From assembly GCA_028455995.1 (NCBI GenBank), contig JABELC010000001.1, forward strand, positions 4,638,501 through 4,702,500: a stretch of DNA of 64,000 nucleotides. Direction: 5' to 3'. Below are positions 10,078 to 21,534 of this stretch, piece after piece (positions within the stretch are counted from its first letter, which is position 1; every line of letters begins with the position of its first letter). Below the pieces are notes generated by a model. The model was not told where the DNA came from, searched no databases, and saw only the letters and a program-made list of their open reading frames with translations. The position numbers were made by a program, and so were the translations under genes. The DNA is from Scleromitrula shiraiana. Its lineage: Eukaryota > Ascomycota > Leotiomycetes > Helotiales > Sclerotiniaceae.

Positions 10078-12314
10078 TCACGACTCCTCCATAACGATCA
10101 ACGGACTCTTCCTAATCGGACTCCCTGTCCTACTCCTCCTTCCCGCCCCCAACGAATGTAAACTCGGCGCTAACTTCTCCCTACTCTCAGTCCTCACAAC
10201 AAGCCCACTCCTATTCCAAGCATTCGGCACCGAGGTTCCCAACCCCAGACCAATCCCCTGACCATGTGCCGGGTTATTATCAAAGTAATTGGCTGTTTCG
10301 AAATTCACCACATTGAGCTTTGGTGTTGCGAGACCAGATGATCGTCCTAATCGAGATGCTTCGCTACCATCCGAATGTTCATTTTCTTCAGAGTCGGTAT
10401 CAGCCAATTCAAAGTCTGCAGCTGCTTCTCCATCTTCTAATACACGCTCGTAACTTTGTGCGCCTCGGGATCCGAATAATTTTCCCGTGCCAAAGAATCC
10501 ACGGTTATTTTTCCGGGGGCTCCCTGGTCGACGATTTCGGCGTAGAACTGTGTTTACTCCTCTGAATAATCGTAATCTTCTCTCTCTCTTACGGAAGAGA
10601 TATCCAAGAACAACTAAAACTAGAAGAAGGAAAGGATATCCAGATCCTGATCTAGAATGTGCTTTCTCGATGAGATCATCAGCCGCATCAGACCAATCAT
10701 CATTGTCAATGGGAATCGCAGTTGCGTTTGATCCAGCAAGTTGAAAATCAGTTGGAACACCTAACGAATTGCTACCGAAACCGACTGGAAGATATTCTTG
10801 GGTTGCTGGAGGAATTTGACCGGATGCATATAAGATCATCTTGCCCAATGTCCAACTAACTTCGATCCCATCAATCTTGTTAACTGCTTGAAATGGATCC
10901 AGAAAACCTTTGCCTTTTGAGTGAAGTAACATCTCTTTCGTTGCATTATAGTTCGGTCCTTTCATTTCCAAAGCAATTCTTGGAACACCTATTCCATCAT
11001 GAAGCATATTAATTAGCCATGATGCTTTGAAGCACACTTCTTGTGCTGTCTTAGCATTCACTTTCTTTCCCCACTTCTTGTTTTCCACACCAACTGCAAT
11101 ATCATCCCATTCCTCGCTACAGAAATCCTTCACTAAAGCTTGATACTTGGCGAAATCATAAGCTTTATCTTTATGCGACATTTCGAAAACCTCGTGTGTT
11201 GTATGCCAGTATTCCGATACACCCACAAAATGATTCACATCGAAATCAATTGCAGGTACATGTTGTCCATGAAGTAAACAAGGTTTGTCGGCACATGGTG
11301 CATCTTTATCGAGTAATGGATAGGTCGCTGCTAGACATTTTTCGAAACTTCCAGTACCTAGTAATACAGGCTCTGTCCTTCCTTTAGAAGTATCCTCAAT
11401 AAGTTCACCCTTGAGAGTTGTTGTAAGACCAGATGGTAAGCAAGGATCGAGTAGTTCCTTTGTATCCTTGGTATAGGAGGCATCCATCAATGATTGAATA
11501 AATCGTTCCCTCGCCTTATTAACCCCAAATCCTAACCATGTCGTAGTAAAGACCTTATATTCCGCGGGATGTCCATCTAAAGTTCGCATTCGTAATAATT
11601 TGAGGTCTTCGGCGTGCTTTTCGGCTTCGGTGGCATTAGGGGCGAATGCGATTTGTGCTGATGCTCCACCCATGTCTAAGAATCCATATGTATGATGACC
11701 TTTACCATGGGCATGTTCCTCTGGTGAATCAAAACCTCCTAATAAATAATTCGCAGCAATCCACCCATATAATCCTTCCGTCTCTCCTGGAATAACTTGT
11801 ATATGTAAACCACAATCTGGTAGGTTGAAGTTGGAATGTTGTTGTGCATAAGAACATATCTCGGATAAGAGGACCTTTTGTTGAATTTTTGGTAATAATC
11901 GAACTCCTGCAGTCGCCATTAAAAATATGGGTGTATCGGAAACTTGATCTTTTGGTACAATATCGAGAGCATGATCGAGAAGTTGTTGAAGATGTTCGGG
12001 TCCAACCTCCGTAGGCCTCTCACCAAATGTCGATACCCCTGGCTTTATCTTCTTGGTCCAATTCTTGTCGGTCTTTAACTTGGGCAAACTCTGTAAAGTA
12101 TTCGCATCGGCATTCTGTAATGCTCTGGCACTATTAAGCCACCTATATACATGAACTCGAGTACCTGACGAACCCGCGTCCAAGATAACACCATATCGCC
12201 CTGTTTGTATTTGATCAAATTAGCATTAATAACAGTATGAAGCATGAAGCATGAATAGTTCTGGATAGAGACATAATTGGAATCAGGAGATGGGGAATAC
12301 TTACATTTACCCAT
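10078..12314 (-). CDS. YND1: Golgi apyrase (GDA1/CD39 nucleoside phosphatase, YND1 type)
   Basis: Two exons: a 10-nt first exon 12305..12314 (ATG GGT AAA T) and 10078..12200, 710 aa. Splicing across 12201..12304 gives MGKWRYGVILDAGSSGTRV, which supplies both the start and apyrase conserved region 1. The other regions are ACR2 ATAGVRLLP (about 99), ACR3 with catalytic Glu in EGLYGW (about 145), and ACR4 GFLDMGGASAQIAF (about 176). One transmembrane helix lies near residues 525-539 (YPFLLLVLVVLGYLF), followed by a basic then acidic cytosolic tail. This matches yeast Ynd1, which hydrolyses nucleoside di- and triphosphates in the Golgi lumen so that sugar-nucleotide antiport can continue. It is functionally linked to mannosylation, as is the GT62 gene at 34-36 kb. 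Confidence 0.95.
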
Positions 12315-14025
12315 TAGAAGGATTGAAATGGTAAAAATTGAACGAATGTGGTGAATTCCTCCAAAGTTGGGAATTATTTTTCTTATCTTCCAGTTTTTGA
12401 GTTTGATCTGTTTTGAGAAGGTTGAAGATTACGCATGCATCGAGCTAAAAAGGATTCTAAGATTGGTTGAAAACGAACAAGGCGGAGTATACAGTAATAA
12501 TTCCAGATAATTCCAGGTTAGGGTGAGATAAATGAGAAATCAAACGAATGAGGATTTATTGATTGAATTGGTTGAATTGATTGATATTGATTGATATTGA
12601 TATTGAGGTTACAATCAATAGGGATGATGATGAGTGAGTGAGTGAGTGAGTATTATTATTATCGAAGTATTATGAGTATGGGGATGAGAATGAGGATGAA
12701 GATGAGGATGAGTACGAGGGAGGATAGGGATCAACTAAGATAAACGATTAATTAATACAATTAATATAATTAATATAAAAAAAGTACGAAAGAAGAAGGA
12801 GAATAATAATAATAATAATAATAATAATAGTAATAAGAATTAATCGCCGGTGTTATTAATTCTTCTTATAATTAATTATTTAGAATAATTGAACGAGTGT
12901 ATGAGTTGATTGATTTTTTGGTGGTTGATCTTGAAAGATTGATGGTTTGTGTGAAAGATATAGAAACACATAAAAGGTACAAAAAGGACTTTGGACTTTT
13001 CTTGAGTTCTTGAGTTCTTGAGAAAGAGAATTATCGTACAGTGGATAATAAACGTGAAATTTTGGTTGGTGCATAATAATAATAATAATAATAATAATAA
13101 GAATGGGATGATTAATAAGTAAAAATTGCCAAGTAATATTTAGCCAAATTAAGTTAGCATACCACTATATATCTTGGCGATATACGGAAGTAATGTGTAT
13201 ATATCTATATCTATATATATACCTATATATAATATATGCCGCTATCCCACTTAGGGAATAGTGAATTTATCTTCAAACCCCCGCCCGGGGATGCATCAAC
13301 CAGATCTACTGTTTGCATGATAAATTCGAACATATGATTGATTTTCACAGTATTTATCCTACATTGGAAGGTAGATTTGAATCAAATATATTGTCTCTAT
13401 GAAGTATATCTTTATTGGCGATGAATTGAGTTTATCATTCGCCTTCCTTGAAACCAATAACAACATTCCTTCAAGTATATTCAATTCAATTCAGTTCAAT
13501 TCAATTCAATTCAATTCAATTCAATTCAATTCAATTGAAACATCATCCGATGAATTTATCAGCTGAAATTCCAGAAGTTGGTATTGAATATACGATGAAC
13601 CTTTCCATCCCTCACTAATACGAGAATCATCATGATAAGGCATCAAGTGGCAAGTTCGTATATTTCTCTAAGTACAGTAAGACTTCCTTCCATAATGCAT
13701 ATGCAGATGTCCGCGCCCGCAACACTGGGTCTCAGCCAATTCCGTTATCTGGTTCATAATTCAGCCTTTTACTCCTCAGCCTCAAGATATGTATCCGACA
13801 TATCACTCTAATTTATGCATTAGAGGTGTGATAACTCTTGATTTACGAAAAAACTATGTGGGATTTTAATTGTTTCGACCAGAAGTTGAAAATACAACAT
13901 ATGAACGAACGCAGCACCTAGTGGGCTTGGTACAATCTGGAGCGTTTTACAATCTATCATGTCAGAGCTGCCCCATAGTCTCCTCCGCATGTTCTATCAA
14001 TTTTATGGATACCTTACTTTCATAC
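12315..14025. other. AT-rich spacer with AAT and AATTC microsatellites
   Basis: No gene supported. It holds the apyrase promoter side near 12315..12700, with GTGA and GATGAG simple repeats. AAT runs lie near 12806..12830 and 13075..13098, and a pentameric AATTC run near 13480..13537. ORF 12880..13074 overlaps low-complexity sequence and has no domain. Confidence 0.65.
13478..13538. repeat. AATTC pentamer microsatellite
   Basis: About eleven copies of aattc with one caattcag variant. AT-rich spacer. Confidence 0.9.
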
Positions 14026-15647
14026 TCAAAACGCCTTGAAAAATTTCTTCTCGGTGTAAAGCAACCTTGATATTAAGACAATCCCTGCGCCTGCGATACA
14101 CGTGACGCCACCAAAAATCTTTCACATCCAGTCAACCATTGGCCGAATGTTGCATAATAGCTCCACCAATAGGAGCCATAGTGAGTGCGGGTATCGAAAT
14201 AGTGAGGAATACTACACCCAGCCTGTAGCCGATCTCGGCAGGGGGGGACACCGAGACGGGAAGGGCTCCAGAAATACCTACAAAAGCTCCTGATGCGAAG
14301 CCAAACATGATGGCGAAACCAATGGCGATGGATGGGTGCTTGGCTGGGATCCATACGGCAGATTCGGAGATTCCTGAAAGGGCACAGGCGATGATGAACA
14401 TGTTCCACATTCCGATCATGTCAGCGCCGTAACCAGCTACTAGACGACCAAAGAGACCTGAGTGAAGATTTTAAGTGTTCTGCGACAGATGGAGGTAATT
14501 ATAATAGTGCGAAATGTGAACCTACCTTGCACCATTGAAGATGGATACCAAGTTTTGAGCCATATCCTCCGATATATGCGCGTCCTGAACCCTTGCACAG
14601 CCAAATAATCAATTGGGATGAATATGCCATAGGTGAGAACAGCAATACCCAACAATAACATGATAAACGGGAACTCTTGGAATGGTGCTGCAAAGCGACC
14701 AGTGGGCATCTTTTTAGGTACAGGCTTTGTTCTTGGTCGAACCGTAAAAATAGCAATTATCTGTAAGCCCAGGATGAGGAAAGCCGCTGTCCTCATAGCC
14801 CATGCATACCCGGTGCTTTGAATCATGCGACTAATCATGACAGGGAATACAACGCCGCCTACTGATGAGCCAATTACCATAATACCCATAGCTGCCCCGC
14901 GTTTTTTTAGATAACCAGGTTGAGATACAGGCAAGCGCTTCATCGTACAATGCCCAATTAGCATGAGATACTATACTTGACTCAGGAAATGAGGTAGTAT
15001 GTTAACTTACCAGGCGTATACAAACACGCAACATCGATAGCACTACACACTCCCTGCGACAAAACAAACTGATAATACGTCTTCGCCAACGAAGCCATCA
15101 TCAATCTAAAAATATGAAAAAGCGTCCCAATAATAATGAGCGATCTCGGTCTATATCCATCGTATAGTATCCCAACAACAAGACCTAACGCAAACAGGAA
15201 AAATATCTGAAGAGACGGAATCCAAGCAATCGTGCTACTGGAGTATCCCTTCAAAGGCCCAACCTCGTAATATTGTTGGAAACCACCTACGCCTGAAATG
15301 AAGCATCGTTATTAGCATATCATGTTGCATTGCTATCACGTACTAAGGTTGGAATAAAGGGAAGCATTGAGCCTCAGTAGGTAAGAGGATGCATACTATT
15401 AATCCAACCAGGACTAGAAAAAGAACAACACCACGCCCCCAAAACAAACAACCAAGCCGCCGTACCTCTATCAGGAAATCCATCGGGAGGACCCGCATCA
15501 TCCAATTTGGTGTTAGCGGTCGGCAATGCTTCTCCTCGGTCCTCAGATTCCCGCTCGGTGTGAGATTCTCATTGTGCTGTCTTCTCCGGGTCATCGCGTA
15601 TGGGTGTTATATTCCCCCATTCATTCATTCATACTCCCCGTGGCCAT
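14026..15647 (-). pseudogene. Decayed monocarboxylate-type (MCT-like) MFS transporter
   Basis: The segments are unmistakably an MCT-like permease: GTAAWLFVLGAWCCSFSSPG, VGGFQQYYEVGPL, STIAWIPSLQIFF, KKRGAAMGIMVIGSSVGG, LFGRLVAGYGADMIG, EIGYRLGVVF. They no longer lie in one frame. Lesions seen: an A7 run (14902..14908, read on minus) shifts frame between CISTWLSKK and RGAAMG. One base is missing near 14586..14592, before DAHISEDMAQNLVSIFNGA. One extra base sits at the donor near 14525, restoring frame after about 25 scrambled residues. TGA replaces an expected Trp codon at 14132..14134. An extra base in an A5 run (14113..14117) precedes VTCIAGAGIVLISRLLY. The old stop is at 14026..14028. Introns at 14938..15010 and 15293..15396 still have good borders. 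The 5' end either carries a nonsense TGA (15569..15571) or uses an intron 15568..15634 from an ATG at 15647. Neighbouring genes show no such breaks. Confidence 0.8.
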
Positions 15648-16269
15648 GGTTATTCTTAAATGTAGATAGGATATGTAGGTATCAAGATATTATCATAAGA
15701 GCAAGCAAGCACTGAGTATGTGATCGGTAGAATAGCTAGAAGACCTGTAGAAATCGATATTTCAGTTTATATTTTCTATCTATATCTCATATGCTATACC
15801 CCTACCTATATCCAGCTATCCCAAATTCAACATCAGTAAATGCAATCCTTCATACCTTAGGTATAAAATGCATAAAACAAGTCTCAGTTGATCCATTCAC
15901 CTACCTATATTGCTAATATACTATACAATAAATACCATCTCATCAAATTTGCCCCATAAGAAATATTCTACTAAACAAATGAATCAATTTAGCTAGCTTC
16001 CCACGGATAGGAACTCGTTACTTTATCTTACATATATCCAGACCCTATCTATTCATTAACTCCCTCCCTGATACATTCTAGAATTCGATTATACATTTAT
16101 TTTCATCTTCATTTTTTACCCCTATCCCTATCCCTATCTCCATCCCTTCCCTCGTCATTTTCCTCCCCTCCTTCTTCATCTACATCTTCATCTTCACCTG
16201 CACCTCCACATAGCCTCCCATCACTCAACCACTCCTTCTTTCTCTCATGAATATTTTCTATCTAGCCCC
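15648..16269. other. Gene-free spacer
   Basis: AT-rich spacer upstream of the MFS pseudogene and downstream of the Myb-like gene. It has short CCCTAT and TCATCTTC simple repeats near 16105..16195. No ORF with a domain. Confidence 0.6.
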
Positions 16270-17812
16270 TTACCCCATCCTCTCATCATCGAAACCGGGG
16301 ATAGCTTGGTCGTGAGTCAATCCAGCATGAGCGGACGTAGGCACATTCTGACGATTGGTGGGGGAGGGGTGTGCTGATGATGAGAGGGGGTGTCGTGGTA
16401 TGGTGGGTTGGGATGGGGATGTGGATGTGGGTGTGGGTGTATTGCTATAATCAAGGAGATTGTTCGCCTCTATAGGGGATGACAATGACGATGACGATAA
16501 CGATAACGATGATGATGATGATGGCGGGAGGAGAGGTAAGCGCGAACATTTGGGCACATGTGATATTCTACCGGCGTTAGAATTGCAGTTGGGTTTGAGA
16601 GTGGCGGTAGGTAAATAAGTGTAGTTATACGGATACGGAGGGCTAAGAGCCGGAATCGACGTGACGACTCCCATATCATCTCGCGAGCAAGGCATCTGGC
16701 GTTGACCGGTGAGTGCCGCGTATGTGGATTTTGCTCCCTCGGATTTCGTATATCCCTGTGCGTCTCCATCTCCATCTTCATCTCCTTCTTGAATCCCATT
16801 CTGAGCTTGGCTGAGAGACTGCGGGTCGAGATAGTCTGGCAAGGCACGCGAACATCCGTGTGCAAATCCCGTGGTACGTCCTCCTACACTTCTAGGGCCC
16901 ATAGCTATATCTACTCCCTTTCCCCTCCTCTTCGCAAGAGGCTTTTCATCTTCGGAATCGGAGTCGGCGGTGGGGTTGGGGTTGGAGTTGGAGTCGGGGT
17001 GTGAGGGTACACCTCTAATTGCATCGTCGGTATTGGACAGGTAGGGGGAGCGGAATGATAAATATCCAGGAAAGGATGGCTCGATTTTGATTCTAGGGGA
17101 TGGAGGGTTGGAGATGGCGGGGGGTGGAATATGAGGCTGAGAACTAGATTGGTCAATAGGTTGGATTTGACGAGCTGCGGGTAAATTGATTGGCGGCTCG
17201 CTACCAGCGTTCGTCGTATTGAATCCATCAAGTCTAGTATCAACTTCGCTCCCAGGTTCAACTTTAATAATAATATCCCTTTGCCCTACCACATCCTCTT
17301 TCCTCTCTGCATCCTTCATGCTAATATCCTCTTTTTTATCCTTTTCTTCCTCTTTCTTCTCCTCCATACTAATATCCTCTTTTCTCTCCCTATCTTCTTC
17401 CTTCTTCTTCTCCTCCTCCTTTTCTTTCCCCACCCCATTCTTCTTCCCTTTTCTATCCTTATCCTTCCCTAACTTCGCATCCCCATACATCCCACTCTCG
17501 ATCTGTCTCTTGAGCCGTGCGAAACGCATTCGGGCGGCGGGGGGATTGAGATTGGTGGTCTGACCTACGGAGACGAAGTTGATCTGTGAGGAGAGGGAGG
17601 GGATGTTAGTGGGTTTTGTGAGAGAGAAGAGGAAGGGGGGGCGGGGGAAATGGGGAGATGGGGGGATGGGGGGATGGGATAAGGTAGATAAAGAGGAGTT
17701 TTAGACGAAGGAAAGGAGGGCATAGGGGAATACGAACACTTTTCATATCTGATTTCTGGAGACAAATGTATAAGAAGACGAGGTTTTCGTCAGCTTGGAT
17801 TTTGGAGGGCAT
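16270..17812 (-). CDS. Myb/SANT-like DNA-binding domain protein with charged repeats
   Basis: Two exons: 17738..17812 (25 codons) and 16270..17583, 462 aa. Splicing joins ENLVFLYICLQKSDMKS to INFVSVGQTTNLNPPAARMR. The result is the short helix-turn-helix seen at the start of many Pezizomycotina nuclear proteins (Myb-like: FLYxCLQKSD..DF..VG...NPPAARMR..RLKR.IE). Residues about 65-115 form a Lys/Glu mixed-charge stretch with two KEDISM copies. The rest is Ser/Pro-rich and probably disordered, with an IKVEPG and an RIKIEPS motif resembling SUMO sites (psi-K-x-E). The donor GTTCGT is slightly off consensus, but the phase only fits there. Likely nuclear; target genes unknown. Confidence 0.75.
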
Positions 17813-18535
17813 GGCTTCAAGATCGGAGATGTGGTTTTGCAGTTGTGGTGTAGTTGTTCTGCGTGTGATAGTAGTCGATTTGGAGACTTGGACGCAGAAG
17901 GAAGGAGGTAATGTAAACCCAGCTGTGGATGCTACTTTGATAAGTTGTATGGAGTGAAATTATGAGAGAATTTTAGAGGTTGGAAAAGTTTGGTGGCAAT
18001 GGAGAGAGTTTGGGTTATATTTGTAGTGGTGAGATGAAAGCGAACAGATGGGATGTGAATGGAACGGTAGATTGTGGAGTTGTTTGGTTGATGCTTTTTT
18101 GTTCTTTTTGTTTATTGTGCATGCATGCATGTGGGCTTTTTTGTAGTTTGTGAGTGTTTGTGATCAAGAAGAGAATGTAAGGGGATTGAGTTAGTTGTTT
18201 GTATGATAATAGATGTATCTGTTCCTGATAGTATGACATCGAAGTTTGATAAAAAAAGGAAATGAAAGAAAGATATTATTGGGGATGAGAGAACATTCTG
18301 GTGTCATGTATAAAGATTCATTGAAGAATATTTGGGTGAAAGTATGTATGATATCAAACCACCAACTTCCTTCCTTTTATCGTCCAGATATTAAGAGATC
18401 CATCATCATCCCAAATATACTACAATTCCAATAACGCCTTGTTTAGATGACAATAACCTTTATGTTCCATCATATGTCATCAACCGCCAAATGAAGACCC
18501 CAACTCCTTAGAAATTTCTACTTAGAAACATAATA
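17813..18535. other. Spacer, promoter side of the Myb-like gene
   Basis: About 720 nt between the Myb-like start and the MTR3 stop. Small ORFs (18015..18239, 18246..18434) have no recognisable domain. ATGC and TTTTTGTT simple sequence lie near 18090..18130. Nothing else supported. Confidence 0.6.
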
Positions 18536-19553
18536 TCATCTTCTAAACTTGACATCTGCCGTTTCCTTTAATGCCCCAATCAGAACGCGATGCGCTCCTA
18601 ACGCAGCTTGTACAGCATTCTCCGTTAGTTCCTCATAACAAGGATCATCAGAATCCGTATCAGCCGAAACACCAATATCTCCTTTGACCCAAAGATCTGT
18701 AATTTCATCTCTTCCAGGTAGATATGCCACAATACATGCAGCCAAAATCTCCTTATGTTCACTAGGCACAGGATCCAAAACCAACGAAGTAGAAGTGGAA
18801 CCCAACTTCCCTTCACTAACAGGTGATCTAACCAATGCCGCAACACCGCCAGAAACCACATCCACACAATCAATACCAGCATCTGCAATTGCAGCAGAAG
18901 CTACGGTGATACATCCACTCAGTACACTCATCATACCCCAACCACCAGCAGTATTCGAACCAAAAGAATTGTCATCTCCCCACCATTGATCTTCCTCTCC
19001 TTCCAGAATCGTTATGTTAACTTCAACTCCACTTTTTGGCCATCGATCACCAATTATTACTCCTCTTAATGCGGTTTCGAGATGTACGCCTAGATCCCTC
19101 TCACTTGCATCACGAACATATCCTCGCCTTCTTCTCGCAGCAAACGGTGCATATTTGACGTGTGTTTGTAGGATGATGTGAGGCGAGAATGCGGCGGATT
19201 TAGGTAAAGGTCTAGGTCCATGAACAGTACAAGTAAGTTTTAGACCGGAGGTAGAAAGAGATGTCAAGCCGGGTGTGACTTCATTGGGGGGTTGTGAAGG
19301 TTCAAGTTCAAGATATGCAGATCCAGTTGCTGATGGTGTAACGCCAGTTTTCAGAACTGAAGCAAAAAGTGTAAGCTTAGAATATTCATGCGGTTTAGCG
19401 GAATATATACATACAAATCTTCCTCATAACATTAGGTTGTCTATTTCTAGATGGTCTTTCTGGACGGTTCTTTGAATCTTTGGTGAGATATTTAGAGAAA
19501 ACAGGTGCGCTTGTTCCACCTGTAGGACCATTTATTCTTCTTCTATCAGACAT
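18536..19553 (-). CDS. MTR3: Exosome core subunit MTR3 (RNase PH-like)
   Basis: Two exons: 19415..19553 and 18536..19356, 960 nt, 319 aa, intron 19357..19414. The N-terminus is MSDRRRINGPTGGTSAPVFS. The RNase PH fold follows: GSAYLELE, LKLTCTVHGPRPLPKSAAFSP, ARRRRGYVRDASERDLGVHL, then GCITVASAAIADAGIDCVDVV. The family inserts a subunit in the six-member ring of the RNA exosome. In fungi MTR3 is structural and lacks phosphorolytic residues. It acts in nuclear and cytoplasmic 3'-5' RNA decay and rRNA processing. Length is near that of filamentous fungal orthologues (about 300-320 aa). RRP46 and RRP41 are alternatives within the same fold, but the N-terminal extension before the RNase PH domain fits MTR3 better. 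Confidence 0.85.
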
Positions 19554-21534
19554 CTTGAATTGAAGTTATGGTCAGATTAAATGGCTAAATTTGTGTAATT
19601 GTCGCAATTCAAGTGTTTTTACCTACAAGCTCTAAAATGCGGCGGCAGTAACTTTTTGACAGGCTCGGAAAAATATAAACGCCGAAGAATCCTTAGCGTG
19701 GTTTATGAATATTAAATAATTTTTTCGCGACGAGGAACTTTTCATCTTTTTTTTTTTTTCACACAACAAAACTTACTTTCCGAGATGGAGTTCATGATGG
19801 ACTCTCAACAGTATAAAAATTGATTGAATTCTATTCAATTCATCAATATCTGTGTTCTCTTCAATGAGGATCTTGGTCATTATATCAAAGCTTTGCAATA
19901 TCGCACATCGCGTCAACTAACCATGCCAACATAGATTGGGCATGATTTCACTATTAACTTGGTATGTATTCACAACTCTCTTACATCTACATCCTCCTTA
20001 TGGTCCGGATTCAAACTACACAATTATTAGTTCTCGGCGATCTCCTGAGCCATCGAACAAACATGCATCACCATATGAACCATCACTCTTAAAGCAATAT
20101 TCTCGATTTCAATTGAGTTGGTTTCAATTGCTAACAGCTATGAAGTTAGGTTGCCAATGCTTCAAAGCACAATTTATATTTACATCAAAACTCATGGTCT
20201 TTTCTGGCTCTCAAATCGTAAGTTAACAAATTCCTTCATTGTTATTACCCACGATGTCTTTTATGATGAAAAAAAATTTATCAGTTCTGCTTCTGAACAC
20301 CCTGATGATAAACGATATACCAAAAACTTTTCTGATCTACAAGATAATCACCTTCAATTTGTTTATACCACATCGACTTGACACGAAACTAATTGTCATA
20401 ACAGTCTTTTTATAGCTCTCACCATCGCTGAACATTTTTATCACAACAATAGGTACGATTTATATCTTATAATCTCGAAACCACTTCCTTGTTATGATGA
20501 TAACAGCTTATCCATTCAAAGACCCGCACTAAGACCGAACCCTACTCCCGCACCGGACTGAGCTCCCAAGGCTTGGGATGATAGGTTGTGGAGCTAGGGT
20601 TTCAGAGCTTCGAAGATTTGGGTTGCGTCTTGGAATTCAAATCTTTGTCGCCGGCCGAAGTGCATGACTAAATCGGCTTACTGAACACTCTAAATCCTTT
20701 AACGTACTTCGATTATCGAGTTGAATATCATACTGATTGATATCATTAGGTGTATACAACTCAGACTTCTCAATTGTGGAGCAGGATATGTCTTTGGGAT
20801 CTTTAGTTGACATGGGTATTGAACTTGTAGGTCTAGATAGTTACATTTTTTGCTTGGTAGAGCTTCTTGCTTTACAATTAGAACCTTTGAATATATTAAA
20901 TGAACAATATCCAATAAAATAATTTCAATTGAGATTGTGCTATGAGTTTCCTGTTTTCCACGATACTGGATGTGAAATGTTTTGAAGTATAGTTTTCGGA
21001 GGGGTTCACAATTTGGCGCGTTTGCTCGGTTGTTATGCTCAAACTGGTCATGGATGAAACCGTGCAACTATTTAACTATCAAATCAATCGAAACGAATAA
21101 GTTCATCGAACTGAAAGATGTCGGGACTCTTACCATTGATTCTGATCATATCATTTGGTATCGCATTATGGATAGGCATGTGATCTATGCTCAAACTTCC
21201 ACCATCACACTAACACGAATTATAGGATGGATGATACTTACATCATGTCTTGGAGACAGCGCTCGTGCTCGCATCTCTAACATAACATTCAATCCTCGAG
21301 AAGCAACATATGATGGAAATTATATGAGAGCGATTACTTCTAACGGACAAGGTTCTTGGAATCAAATCGAGATGGATGATATGCATGGAGATAATATTCG
21401 GCACTCTGAAGACGAATGAGCCTCTAAAGGCGAATGAATGCTTCTCTATTCTATTCTATATTTATCTATCCATTTTCCAAAACGCCATTGCTATGCTTGC
21501 TATGCACCATTTATTTTCCCATTCGGAACAACCT
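19554..21534. other. Two-kilobase stretch with no convincing gene
   Basis: AT-rich with a G/C-richer island at about 20520..20670. ORFs at 19942..20226, 20118..20381 and 21054..21419 (121 codons from ATG) show no domain, signal peptide or conserved-looking motif. A good donor (GTAAGT) follows ..SGSQI near 20219 but I cannot join it to a sensible exon. The promoter of MTR3 lies just right of 19553. An orphan gene or a decayed element cannot be excluded. Confidence 0.5.

Noticed and set aside
14900..14912. A7 run as a programmed ribosomal frameshift site
   Set aside because: A +1 shift is needed, while A-AAA-AAA heptamers favour -1. The -1 frame stops quickly, and other lesions already mark decay.
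14026..15647. RIP (repeat-induced point mutation) as the cause of pseudogene decay
   Set aside because: Indels dominate the lesions and only one or two C-to-T type changes are seen; no second copy is visible in the window.
19942..20381. Overlapping ORFs with a GTAAGT donor
   Set aside because: No downstream exon could be joined in phase to give recognisable protein.
21054..21419. 121-codon ORF in the gene-free stretch
   Set aside because: No motif, no signal peptide and no intron logic; kept only as a possibility in the spacer note.
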